Shown here: positions 26,468-34,845 of the stretch, piece by piece
How the letters are laid out: every line of letters begins with the position of its first letter
Numbering within the stretch: the first letter of the stretch is position 1
Assembly (NCBI GenBank): GCA_041570195.1
Contig: JBFFWQ010000006.1
Location: 1 to 64,000, forward strand
DNA length: 64,000 nucleotides
Reading direction: 5' to 3'
From: UBA11865 sp041570195
GTDB lineage: Bacteria > Chloroflexota > Anaerolineae > Promineifilales > Promineifilaceae
Notes under the pieces: generated by a model
Databases searched by the model: none
The model's input: the letters and a program-made list of their open reading frames with translations, nothing else
What the model was told of the DNA's origin: nothing
Made by a program: the position numbers and the translations under genes

Positions 26468-27385
26468 CTATCTCATTTGATAGTATGTGGCTCCGGAGGC
26501 CAGCACGATATAGACGCCAGTAAAGAGCAGCTGCAGGCTGAGGTGGCCAAAGAAGATGGCCAACAGGAATGGCAGGGCAGGTAATGCACCGCCAATCACG
26601 ACGCAAGCGCTGGCCAGCTGGGGCAACCAGCGGCCGCGCCGGCGACGAGCAACCCGAAACGCCACCCGGCCGATGAGCGTGCCGGCAAAGGCGGCTAAGA
26701 AAATCGACCAGAATCCAAGGCGCGTGGCCAGCCAGCCGGCTAGCAGGCTCAATGGCAATGCTACTAGCGCCACGAGCAAATAGTCGATTGGCGTCGCCGA
26801 ATAGTAAACCTCCTCTTGCTCGCGAATGCACTCGGGGCAGCGATAACCAACCGGCGTGGGATTTGCGCAGCTACTGCAAATCGGCTTACCACAGCGATTA
26901 CAGCGCAGGTGGGTCTCCCGGCTAGGGTGATTGGCGCAAAACAGCGCTACGGCCCCTTCCTCGGCAATTTCGGCCGCAACAGTAGCCGGTTCGTCTCGAT
27001 TGAACGTCCCTTCATCATGTAATCCCTTGGCGGGAGTTGAGGCCACGACCTCATGGTCGTGTGAGTGGCCATCTTTGGAGAAGGTCGGCGCGGCCGCATT
27101 GCTACTCCCGCCTACTTGCCCGAGCTCAGCTAAACCGGCCGGCGAGTCCTCCGCATCAGCCACCAACGCTATATTTGGATTAAGCGTAGTGGCCTGTTGC
27201 AACGCGGCTTCTCTTTCGCTTGGGTCGCTGGCCACCTGAGCCAGGCCATACCAAGCCTGAGCCGCGTCTGGCGCCTCGTCAATTATTTGACGGTACAGTT
27301 GCTCGGCTGCCGCCCGCTTTCCTGACTCAGCCACCCTGTCGGCCTGCCTCAGAAGCGAGCGTATGCGCGGGCTCTCTAAAGTCAT
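26468..27385 (-). CDS. TPR and B-box zinc-finger membrane protein
   Basis: This encodes 305 residues. Residues 1-75 contain a tetratricopeptide-like repeat (AAAEQLYRQIIDEAPDAAQA and WYGLAQV). Residues about 145-190 hold a B-box-like zinc finger (CANHPSRETHLRCNRCGKPI then CSSCANPT and YRCPECI). Three to four membrane helices follow. The B-box plus C-terminal helices layout occurs in rhomboid-adjacent and other membrane proteins of Chloroflexota and Actinobacteria. Here no rhomboid Ser/His motif is visible. Its role is unknown. It lies between recN and nadK on the same strand. Confidence 0.8.
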   Translation of the reverse strand: MTLESPRIRSLLRQADRVAESGKRAAAEQLYRQIIDEAPDAAQAWYGLAQVASDPSEREAALQQATTLNPNIALVADAEDSPAGLAELGQVGGSSNAAAPTFSKDGHSHDHEVVASTPAKGLHDEGTFNRDEPATVAAEIAEEGAVALFCANHPSRETHLRCNRCGKPICSSCANPTPVGYRCPECIREQEEVYYSATPIDYLLVALVALPLSLLAGWLATRLGFWSIFLAAFAGTLIGRVAFRVARRRRGRWLPQLASACVVIGGALPALPFLLAIFFGHLSLQLLFTGVYIVLASGATYYQMR

Positions 27386-27400
27386 ATATTAATTTCCCAT

Positions 27401-28234
27401 TTACTGCTTGCGCGACCAAAAGCTGAGTCGCTGCATCAATCTGTGATAAAAATAGCTCTGTCCATCCACGCGCGCAAACAGGCCCTCATTCTGGTGTTTG
27501 GAGATGAGCACCTCGTCGCCGCTCTGCAAGTGAACCTCATCTTGCCCGTCGGCTGTGGCCAGCGCGCGATGAACCATTTCCACCTGAATCTTGACCACTG
27601 CTTCCTGGTGCAACACCACCGGACGTTCAAAACTGAGATGCGGCGCCACTGGAATTATCAGGAAATTCTTCAATTGAGGTGGCAATAAGGGACCGCCGGC
27701 CGCCATCGAATAGGCAGTCGAACCGGTCGGCGTCGAGGCAATTAGGCCGTCGGCCGTATAGGTGGTGACGTGGTCCGCATCGACGAATAAATGAAAACGG
27801 ACCACGCGAACGTGTTCGCCGCGGCTGACGACAATGTCATTTAGCGCAGAAAGATTCGATATCTGCGCCCCATCACGCCACACTTCCCCTTTTAACATGA
27901 GCCGGCGCTCCAGCCAATAGTCGCCGTCCAATACTCGTTCCAGTTTACTCTGCCACGCCTCAGGCGTAACCTCGCTCAAGAATCCTACTCGGCCGAGATT
28001 GACGCCAAAAACCGGAACGTTAAAGGGCGCAACTTCCCGCGCTGCGGTGAGAGTGGTGCCGTCGCCGCCAAGCACCACGATCAAGCTAGACCTGGCTACT
28101 AACTCACATTTACTGGCCATATCTTTGACCCGTGAAACCCAGGAATCCACGTTCCTGCTCGTCAGCCACTGGCTAATCTCGTGAGTTAGCGGCTTGGCCC
28201 TGGGTACCTGAGAACTGTACAAGATACCAATCAT
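27401..28234 (-). CDS. nadK: NAD kinase
   Basis: This encodes 277 residues. It has the ATP-NAD kinase signature GGDGT (56-60), the NLGRVGFLSEV segment, LNDIVVSRG and TPTGSTAYSMAAGGPLLPP. It phosphorylates NAD to NADP. Its ATG overlaps the hisS stop as ATGA, so the two are translationally coupled. Confidence 0.95.
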   Translation of the reverse strand: MIGILYSSQVPRAKPLTHEISQWLTSRNVDSWVSRVKDMASKCELVARSSLIVVLGGDGTTLTAAREVAPFNVPVFGVNLGRVGFLSEVTPEAWQSKLERVLDGDYWLERRLMLKGEVWRDGAQISNLSALNDIVVSRGEHVRVVRFHLFVDADHVTTYTADGLIASTPTGSTAYSMAAGGPLLPPQLKNFLIIPVAPHLSFERPVVLHQEAVVKIQVEMVHRALATADGQDEVHLQSGDEVLISKHQNEGLFARVDGQSYFYHRLMQRLSFWSRKQ

Positions 28235-29526
28235 TGCTTTTGCTCGGTTGCAACAGCGTGATGATCGCTCAACCAGTCTGCTACATCGGTCGACTTGACC
28301 GACGTCTGCTGGCCACTTTCCATCGTACGCACCGTCACTTCGCCAGCGGCCAACTCGCTTTCGCCGATGATGATCGCATAGGTGACGCCAAGTCGGTTCG
28401 CTTCACGCATTTGGCTTTTCATACTGCGCCGATTACGGGCAAATGCGATACGTGCTGCAGTTCCTGCCTGCCGGAGTGCAAACACCAACTCTACCGCCAC
28501 GGTCTTGGTTGGGCCACCGAAGTGGGCCACCATCACTTCGGTGTTTGCTGGCTGCGGTGCTTCAATGCCTTGAGCCTTCAAGCCGATGACGATGCGATCG
28601 ATGCCGATACCCACGCCCACGGCCGGCGCCTTGGGGCCGCCAATCGCTTCGGAGAGCCCATCATAACGGCCGCCACCGCAAAGCGAAGCCTGGGCGCCAA
28701 TTGCTTGATCCCACAACTCAAATACGGTCTTGGTATAGTAATCAATGCCGCGCACCAACCGGTAGTTGATGGCGTACGACTGACCCAAAGCATCCAACAA
28801 ACCTCGCAGATCGGCGAAGTGTGTTGCGCAATCATCACATAAGTAGTCGATAATGTGTGGCGCCTCGGCGAGCAAGACATCCATACCTTCTTCTTTGCTA
28901 TCCAGAACCCGTAAAGGATTGCGCCGCATCCTTTCACGGTCAACCTCACCCAAGGCATCCTGATTGTCCGTCAAAAAGGCCTTCAGAGTAGCCACATACT
29001 CCGGCTTGCAGACTGGACAACCAGTGCTATTCAGCTGAAACGTCAAATCCTTGTACCCCAATTCTCGGTGCAAGTTCCTGGCCAACATCATGATTTCGAC
29101 GTCGGCCGCCGGATCGGTTTCGCCAATGATCTCCGGATTAAACTGCGTATGCTGCCGAAATCGCCCGGCTTGTGGCCGCTCGCGACGGAATATCGGTCCG
29201 GTAGAATAGACTTTCACTGGCTGTGGCCAACTGCTCATACCATGTTCTATGAATGCCCGTACGATGCCGGCTGTGAACTCTGGCCGCAAGGTAATGCTCG
29301 ATCCATCGTCTTCAAGAATCGTATACATTTCCTTCTGGACGAAGAAATCTGAGGCCGTCCCGACACCGCGTGAAAACAGTTCTGTATACTCCATGACCGG
29401 GACGTCGATCCTTTGAAAGCCATAGAGCTGCGCCAGCGATGTAGCGGCCCTCAGCACGAGGTCCCAGTAGGGACGGTCTTCGGGCAGCACATCCTGCATG
29501 CCAGTCACTCGTCTTATTGTCGTCAA
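28231..29526 (-). CDS. hisS: histidine--tRNA ligase
   Basis: This encodes 431 residues from a TTG at 29526 with GGAGG 5 bases upstream. The frame is open to 29661, but the family begins near IRRVTGMQDVLPE and the extra 45 residues have no counterpart. Class II motifs are visible: motif 2 region GPIFRRERPQAGRFRQ, HisA LVRGIDYYTKTVFE and motif 3 GVGIGIDRI. The C-terminal anticodon-binding domain follows. It charges tRNA-His. It is coupled with nadK. Confidence 0.95.
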   Translation of the reverse strand: MTTIRRVTGMQDVLPEDRPYWDLVLRAATSLAQLYGFQRIDVPVMEYTELFSRGVGTASDFFVQKEMYTILEDDGSSITLRPEFTAGIVRAFIEHGMSSWPQPVKVYSTGPIFRRERPQAGRFRQHTQFNPEIIGETDPAADVEIMMLARNLHRELGYKDLTFQLNSTGCPVCKPEYVATLKAFLTDNQDALGEVDRERMRRNPLRVLDSKEEGMDVLLAEAPHIIDYLCDDCATHFADLRGLLDALGQSYAINYRLVRGIDYYTKTVFELWDQAIGAQASLCGGGRYDGLSEAIGGPKAPAVGVGIGIDRIVIGLKAQGIEAPQPANTEVMVAHFGGPTKTVAVELVFALRQAGTAARIAFARNRRSMKSQMREANRLGVTYAIIIGESELAAGEVTVRTMESGQQTSVKSTDVADWLSDHHAVATEQKQ

Positions 29527-29718
29527 ACCTGCCTCCAGAACGCCAAGTATGTTGGCAGTCGCTATTTTATAACCGGCTTCGAGCATTAGCCAACTGAGGT
29601 GAGCGAATTTGCGGTCATCTGCGACAAGCTTAACCGGCCTGAGACGCCAACCGGGCTTCATGTGCCTTCAAGCCAGAAAGCTATATTGAACCGGGTTGTC
29701 CGAGAACGGGAGATATTT

Positions 29719-30261
29719 CTATGCGAGACTCTGGTGGCAGTAAGAAACGAAGCCGCAATTGTGGCACCGCCCTGGATCGTCATGATCTCGAAAGACCTCT
29801 TCGGTAAGGGTATCCTCGCGCATTAGATCTAGCAGGTCCAGCAGATCCCCCTCCAGTTCGTACGAGAAATCGACGGCGAAGGCTCTATCGCGGTACTGCA
29901 GAATACCGTGGCTAGGCCGTATTCCATATGCCTCTTCCACGAGAAGACAGTATGCGGCCAATTGCAGTATATGTCCATCATATGGCTCGGGCGGCGCGTA
30001 GCCTGATTTGACCTCTACCGGAACGATTGACCCATCTTTTTCCCTGACCAGGTAGTCGGGTCGGCCAACCAATCCCAGTTCACTCGAGAATATCGATTCC
30101 TGGTTCTGACTCTGCCGAGCCATATCCTCGTAAATCACTTCGCCCCGAGGAAGTCCGGCTTGGCGCCGGCCAAAGCGGCTAGATAACCAGGCCAGCATTG
30201 CCAACAGTGTCAGGAATAATGCCACTGCCAGCCAAAGAAGATCTACTCCCAAAGCGCTCAT
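29719..30261 (-). CDS. Cas4-like PD-(D/E)XK nuclease, C-terminal half, membrane anchored
   Basis: This encodes 180 residues from ATG 30261. A transmembrane helix covers about 7-27. Nuclease motifs follow: GRPDYL (Asp69), VPVEVKSG (Glu83, Lys85) and QLAAY (Gln100, Tyr104), the RecB/Cas4 pattern. The C-terminus has three cysteines (166, 169, 175) placed as in the Cas4 iron-sulfur cluster. The fourth expected cysteine and the motif I histidine are not here but in the preceding ORF (30258-30500), whose stop overlaps this start as ATGA. The two probably form one enzyme. No cas1, cas2 or CRISPR array is nearby. DNA repair or membrane-linked DNA processing is inferred. Confidence 0.8.
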   Translation of the reverse strand: MSALGVDLLWLAVALFLTLLAMLAWLSSRFGRRQAGLPRGEVIYEDMARQSQNQESIFSSELGLVGRPDYLVREKDGSIVPVEVKSGYAPPEPYDGHILQLAAYCLLVEEAYGIRPSHGILQYRDRAFAVDFSYELEGDLLDLLDLMREDTLTEEVFRDHDDPGRCHNCGFVSYCHQSLA

Positions 30262-30500
30262 ATTGTCCTGATTATCCAGAAAACGAAGAAACTGACCGCC
30301 AGAAATAGCAATATTAAAGCGACCCGTCTCACGGTCATGGCGCGAGCCACAGTTTCCCCATGATGCTGATGATAGGCCACGCCATTGGCGAGCGCGTCTG
30401 GATTCAAAGGCGTGTAGCCAACTTGAACGCGCAACCACCAGGCCCGACCGCAGTAGACATATTCTGCGATTTCACTTGCCTTAATAACTGAATAGCTCAT
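30258..30500 (-). CDS. Cas4-like nuclease, N-terminal half, membrane anchored
   Basis: This encodes 80 residues from ATG 30500; an in-frame ATG at 30536 is possible but lacks a ribosome site. The sequence SYSVIKASEIAEYVYCGRAWWL matches the Cas4 N-terminus with its single cluster cysteine (Cys17), and the later GVAYHQH supplies the motif I His (about 44). A transmembrane helix (ALILLFLAVSFFVFWII) ends the protein. Its TGA overlaps the next ATG. Together the two ORFs place a two-helix membrane hairpin inside an otherwise standard Cas4-like fold. Confidence 0.75.
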   Translation of the reverse strand: MSYSVIKASEIAEYVYCGRAWWLRVQVGYTPLNPDALANGVAYHQHHGETVARAMTVRRVALILLFLAVSFFVFWIIRTI

Positions 30501-30609
30501 ACGTTCTAATTCTATCTCAAGTGCATCGAAATGCAAGATTGGGGGTTACTGGTAGTCAGCTCAACTGGGCCAATAAGGAAGTGGTTTCAGTTCCAAAACA
30601 TCGTCACTT

Positions 30610-31560
30610 CTAAGGTCGCAGCAGGATCTTGCGCACACCTGGCCGGGCAGCGTGATCTAAGGCCTCCAGTCCATTTCCCAGCGCGTACTCAGCCTCTACG
30701 AGCGGCGCGGTATCGATTTCGCCCCTTGCAAGCATTCGTAGAGACGGTGCAAAAGGACCGCACCGTGATCCGATGACGCTCAGCTCGCCTACGACCAGTT
30801 TTGTAAGATCGACATCCGCCGGTTCCGCGTAGGTGCTTTTCATCACTAGAGTTCCAAGAGGTTTGACTAGACGCAGCGCCTCGCCGAGCCCGCCCCTATT
30901 GCCGGTGGCCTCTACCACGAGGTCGAAACTACTGTCTTTACAATCGGCCGCCAAGCGGGCCTCCAATCTCATTCGCCGCGGCAGTTCTAGAGACTCCTCG
31001 CGACGGCCTAACATGACCACTTGCGTGCCGCCCAAAGCCAGAACCAGGCCAGCCAACATGCCGAGTCGGCCAGGACCGATCACGGCTGTTCGGTCAGAAG
31101 GAGAAACCATAACCTGCTCGCGGATACGAATAGCGGCCGCCAATGGTTCAACAAACACGGCTGAGTGATCTGGAACTTCATCAGGCACCGGCAGCAGATT
31201 GGCGACTGGCAGCGCCAGATAATCAGCAAAAGCGCCATCATGACCGATGATGCCCAAAACTGTCCGATGAGGACAGTGCTCAGGACCCTGACCAAGGCAA
31301 ATGCTACATGTTCGGCAGCCGAGGTTGATGGTGCCCACTACTCTCCGGCCGCGAAATTCGTCCGGTCCCTCTTCGACGACGCCGACAAACTCATGCCCCA
31401 AGACCCCTTCAAAGCCTGCATAACCTTTGACGATCTCAAGATCGGTACTACAGATTCCGGCCAGCGACACTCGTATTAGCGACTGATCCTCTGCGACGGA
31501 CGGCGCAGGATGATCAGTCCTATAGTGGACCCGGCCGTTTTCAACGTAGAGAGCTTGCAT
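30610..31560 (-). CDS. zinc-dependent MDR alcohol dehydrogenase-like protein
   Basis: This encodes 316 residues from ATG 31560. Catalytic zinc ligands are in GICSTDLE and GHEFVG. The structural zinc loop has four cysteines (GCRTCSICLGQGPEHC). The Rossmann motif is IGPGRLGMLAGLVLALGG. It belongs to the threonine/sorbitol dehydrogenase branch of the medium-chain family. The substrate is unknown. It is slightly short for the family (about 340). It lies between the split nuclease and a lipoprotein gene on the same strand, with no clear pathway partner. Confidence 0.88.
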   Translation of the reverse strand: MQALYVENGRVHYRTDHPAPSVAEDQSLIRVSLAGICSTDLEIVKGYAGFEGVLGHEFVGVVEEGPDEFRGRRVVGTINLGCRTCSICLGQGPEHCPHRTVLGIIGHDGAFADYLALPVANLLPVPDEVPDHSAVFVEPLAAAIRIREQVMVSPSDRTAVIGPGRLGMLAGLVLALGGTQVVMLGRREESLELPRRMRLEARLAADCKDSSFDLVVEATGNRGGLGEALRLVKPLGTLVMKSTYAEPADVDLTKLVVGELSVIGSRCGPFAPSLRMLARGEIDTAPLVEAEYALGNGLEALDHAARPGVRKILLRP

Positions 31561-31662
31561 AATTCTTGTCCTTTTGGGCACTGGCCTGAAGCCTCCACAG
31601 TCGGTGTGCGATTGCCTTTACCTATGCCGCTTTGCTCCCTGGTTCATGATCCTCGTCAGCGT

Positions 31663-33018
31663 TCAGGAGTCGTCAGCATCCGTAGCCGTTGAGGTTGCCG
31701 TCTGCTCCGGCTCTATACCATTTTCATCCGGTACGAACTGTGCGCCACCCTCCAATAAATCGTCCCATGGCCGGATTAGCACCTCAATCAGCGAATTGAC
31801 CTCGATCCAGGCGAGTTCGTAGACACCGTCATCGGCCCTCAGCACAATCACATTGCCTGGTTCCTGGCTCATGATATTGGAGACGCCCGGTTCCATGAGA
31901 GCGCTGTTGAGAAGTGGTGCCGTCAAGCTCAGAATCTGCGACATAGTCACGGTAGAAGTATAGGTGATACCCTGGCTGTCTGTTACATTAAGCCGGCCGT
32001 CTGACTTCAAGTCCAACTTGGCTCCGTCCTCTCGTTGAAAAATAACCTGACTGTCCACAGAAAACGGCAACTCTGGCGGCGCGACATCGCTTTCCTCAAG
32101 TTTGTCGCCAAAGAGCGCACTCAGGCGCAAATAGAGAGCTTGCAACTGGCCCGGCAAAAACAAATCAGGACAATACAACTCGATAGACCTGGTGCCATCC
32201 GGGCTGGCCAGCATCAACGTCTCCCGTCCACCGCCGTCATAACAAACCTGGCCATACGAGTCAGCCAGGTTCTCCCACTCGATTTCATCCAGAACCAATT
32301 GCACTTCGCTCAATGCACCGTCAGGGGTTGTAGAACTGCCGATTTCTGCTTCAGTCGCCTTCCAGGCCCACGACCCGCCATCGTCCGTGAGGGCGGCCGA
32401 ATGGGCTACTTCGAAGGGTGTCGCTTCACGGCGTAGGCCAATGATAGTACCTGGCGGAAAATGTGGTCCAAGGAACATTGATGTATAGCTCTCGAGACTC
32501 GCCAACATCTGAACATCGTTGAGCCAACCTTCTCCTGCTTGCTCTGTGAGCGGCAGACGGTACTCGATATAGACGCAGGCCTCGCACGCAGTCGTCGATT
32601 CCTCAATAGTTGCCCGAGGCAATGCTTGCTGCATCTCAAGTAATACGCCAGCCCGATTCCTCAGTGTCACCGACGTACTCGTTTCCTCGTCGGTGATTTC
32701 GATCTCGCCAGCAACATTTCCGCGAATGCGCCTATCCAGGTTAAGGACAGGAATTGAATATCTCACATCCGCGACGACTTGATCGAACGGAACCTCGGTC
32801 GCTGGAACAGTCGTCGGCTGCGGCGGTCGGGTATCAGTCGGGGACGGAACAGGTGGGGCCGTGGCCGTAGGATAGAGGGTCGGCAACTCGCGTGTTCCTA
32901 GTGCCGCAGCCTGATTATCGTCGTTCGACGCACGCGTCGCCGGAGAAGAATCACCACAGGCGGGCGCCAATCCAATAATGCAGAGTATTATTGCCACAAA
33001 GATCCAGCGCCGATGCAT
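31663..33018 (-). CDS. secreted lipoprotein of unknown function
   Basis: This encodes 451 residues from ATG 33018 (AGGAAGGA 5 bases upstream). A lipoprotein signal ends in GLAPAC-GD (lipobox Cys near 21). A proline/threonine-rich linker follows (PTATAPPVPSPTDTRPPQPT), typical of surface lipoproteins in Chloroflexota. The rest is rich in beta strands and acidic residues, with two cysteine pairs. No family was recognised. The C-terminal end repeats a Thr/Ala/Asp tail. It is probably exposed on the cell surface. Confidence 0.8.
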   Translation of the reverse strand: MHRRWIFVAIILCIIGLAPACGDSSPATRASNDDNQAAALGTRELPTLYPTATAPPVPSPTDTRPPQPTTVPATEVPFDQVVADVRYSIPVLNLDRRIRGNVAGEIEITDEETSTSVTLRNRAGVLLEMQQALPRATIEESTTACEACVYIEYRLPLTEQAGEGWLNDVQMLASLESYTSMFLGPHFPPGTIIGLRREATPFEVAHSAALTDDGGSWAWKATEAEIGSSTTPDGALSEVQLVLDEIEWENLADSYGQVCYDGGGRETLMLASPDGTRSIELYCPDLFLPGQLQALYLRLSALFGDKLEESDVAPPELPFSVDSQVIFQREDGAKLDLKSDGRLNVTDSQGITYTSTVTMSQILSLTAPLLNSALMEPGVSNIMSQEPGNVIVLRADDGVYELAWIEVNSLIEVLIRPWDDLLEGGAQFVPDENGIEPEQTATSTATDADDS

Positions 33019-33180
33019 CAAGGTCCTTCCTTTATGTCAGCGATTTACCCATCACCGTCTGGCGCGGGCCATTATAACAGTCGACGTGCGCCGGTCAATT
33101 CAGGGTCGAGTATTTTGTTGTGCTTCAAGACCGATACCGAGCCGGCCGAATCGAGTCCGATTTTTTTAAGGTTTCACCAA

Positions 33181-33210
33181 TTGACATTGCACGTCGGATA
33201 AATCTATAAT
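33181..33210 (+). promoter_or_regulatory. orphan consensus promoter
   Basis: TTGACA (33181-33186), an 18-bp spacer and TATAAT (33205-33210). It points right into about 240 bases without a + strand gene, then runs antisense to the acetyltransferase gene. It may drive a small or antisense RNA, or be left over from a deleted gene. Confidence 0.65.
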
Positions 33211-33298
33211 GCTTAGCAACAGCCCTAGTTGGAGCAAGCGGCGGCAGTCACTGACTGAAGCGTGTTAGAACCCCCACTAGTGAGCCAGCATGCTCTGA

Positions 33299-33406
33299 AT
33301 ACCGACTACGACGTTCGAGCAAACAAATCTCATTGGCCGCTACGAGGTTCGAGATGTAGGACCGCCTAAGTTCTGGCAAGCCAGACCTCCTTGCCAACCC
33401 TTCTAG
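33299..33406 (+). pseudogene. possible remnant of a Ser/Thr kinase N-terminus
   Basis: The frame reads PTTTFEQTNLIGRYEVRDV and then a non-kinase tail to TAG at 33404-33406. NLIGRYEVRDV resembles the first strand of bacterial Ser/Thr kinases just before the glycine loop. There is no start codon and no kinase sequence beyond it. The match is short and could be chance, but it sits 90 bases behind a consensus promoter. Confidence 0.3.
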
Positions 33407-33453
33407 GGCTTCCTTTCTGCCCGCATCCCCAATTCAGATGGAATGCCGTCATT

Positions 33454-34701
33454 CTAGAATGTCGTCATACAGATCGGCCTTATTTCGGTCGAGAATAGAT
33501 GATTAATGCAGCCCGCGTGCTTTGCATCGTTGGGCTCAACCAGACCGTAGGCCGCGAGCTGATTGAAACTAATTACTCCCATGAACATAGACGAGAAGTC
33601 GGCAACGTCGAGCCGGATCTCGTAATCAAATTGCCCACCTTCAACGATCGAGGCTAACCCCTCTTCGAAATGCACAATCACACTGCCAATGTTTTGTGGC
33701 ATAAATGAATCTCTCAAGGAGATCTTTAGCTTACAAGTCTTATCGCCGAATCGCATAGTTTGAGAGCGAGAGAATAGACCTGGCAAATCAATCACTCTAT
33801 ACATCAGACCTAGGCCCTGCGTGTTGCTTTCATGGAAGACTGATGGCAACAAATTTCCCGAACGATTACCAGGATCACTAAGCAAATGATGAAATGCATC
33901 GTCTTGCGTATTGATCACGATTCTCTCAAATTGATCAGACAACGAATGCAGGAAAGACAGCAATTCATTTAAAGCCTCTGGACTTTCGTAGACCATCTGC
34001 TTGACATTCAGGTCATTCTGAAGGAAGTGGTCCCGCTTCTCAAAACCGTACGTCAAATAGCCTAAAACGCTGCTTCCGCTGATAAAACCCACCGTGGTCA
34101 GCGACGGGTTATTTAGCATTTGCTCTACGCGCCCCTGCGAACCCAGTATCATTCCATGAGTGGCTGCGGCGTACCGATCGTAACAGGCCAGCACCTTGCC
34201 GGCGTCGCCTTCGGTCAAGCGCTCAATGTGCTCCCAGGACGTGCGTGGACGAATACCAGCGGGCCGAAACTCATATTGATTCATCTTGGTGCCGTAGCCA
34301 AATCCCATTTGACTATAGAAATCGGCGCGAAAAGGATAAAGCAAGGCAATCGTGGCCCCTTCGTCGCGAACCCGCCGCAGATAGAATCTCACCATCTCCA
34401 TACCCAGCTTCTGTTTTCGGTGCAGCAGATCGACCGCCAGAGATCCGAGTCCGCCGGACTGTACAAATGTACCTCGGACGTTCATCATAAACTCATAGAT
34501 CAACATGCCCGCCCTTAGGTGGCCATCGCGGAATAGCCCGTAAATGGTCACCGAAGGATCGTCATAGGTTGTCGCCAGGCGCTGTCGTAACCTTCTTCGG
34601 TCTTCATCCGACACAATGTTTAGGCCAGGATAAGCGCCAGCCATTATGGTCACATATGTGTCCAGATCCGACTCTTCCAGAACCTCGATGCGATTCTTCA
34701 C
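33454..34701 (-). CDS. Eis-like GNAT acetyltransferase with SCP-like C-terminus
   Basis: This encodes 415 residues. The start is GTG 34701 with GGGAGAT 4 bases upstream; the open frame reaches 35184 but the extra part overlaps the divergent gene and has no family match. The first GNAT domain has GGLGSLAVDLLHRKQKLGME (the acetyl-CoA loop) and LYPFRADFYSQMGFGYG, as in Eis proteins. A second GNAT-like domain and a sterol carrier protein-like end (about 310-400) complete the family's usual three-part fold and 400-residue length. It may acetylate amines or lysines; no substrate is visible. Confidence 0.88.
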   Translation of the reverse strand: MKNRIEVLEESDLDTYVTIMAGAYPGLNIVSDEDRRRLRQRLATTYDDPSVTIYGLFRDGHLRAGMLIYEFMMNVRGTFVQSGGLGSLAVDLLHRKQKLGMEMVRFYLRRVRDEGATIALLYPFRADFYSQMGFGYGTKMNQYEFRPAGIRPRTSWEHIERLTEGDAGKVLACYDRYAAATHGMILGSQGRVEQMLNNPSLTTVGFISGSSVLGYLTYGFEKRDHFLQNDLNVKQMVYESPEALNELLSFLHSLSDQFERIVINTQDDAFHHLLSDPGNRSGNLLPSVFHESNTQGLGLMYRVIDLPGLFSRSQTMRFGDKTCKLKISLRDSFMPQNIGSVIVHFEEGLASIVEGGQFDYEIRLDVADFSSMFMGVISFNQLAAYGLVEPNDAKHAGCINHLFSTEIRPICMTTF

Positions 34702-34845
34702 GACTATCTCCCGTCTATAGAAGACCACGCTGGGTGTCTTCTGATTGGTGTTAAACAGGCCATTTGATAAAATGCACTGTTTTGTACTTGCAGGGCTATT
34801 TTCTGTCAATCCCGAATTAACTGTAAGCATGGAGAGCGCCAAATA

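Larger units (their letters stand above)
33022..33453. other. intergenic region with promoter and kinase-like remnant
   Basis: About 430 bases between two minus-strand genes hold no intact gene. They contain a near-consensus + strand promoter (33181-33210) and a short kinase-like fragment (33299-33406), listed separately. A T-run at 33161-33167 is not part of a convincing hairpin. Confidence 0.6.

Noticed and set aside
28231..29661. Longer hisS start at 29661
   Set aside because: The extra 45 residues have no family counterpart and the TTG at 29526 has a GGAGG site.
29719..30500. CRISPR-Cas adaptation module
   Set aside because: Only a Cas4-like protein is present. I saw no repeat-spacer array and no cas1, cas2 or effector gene anywhere in the window.
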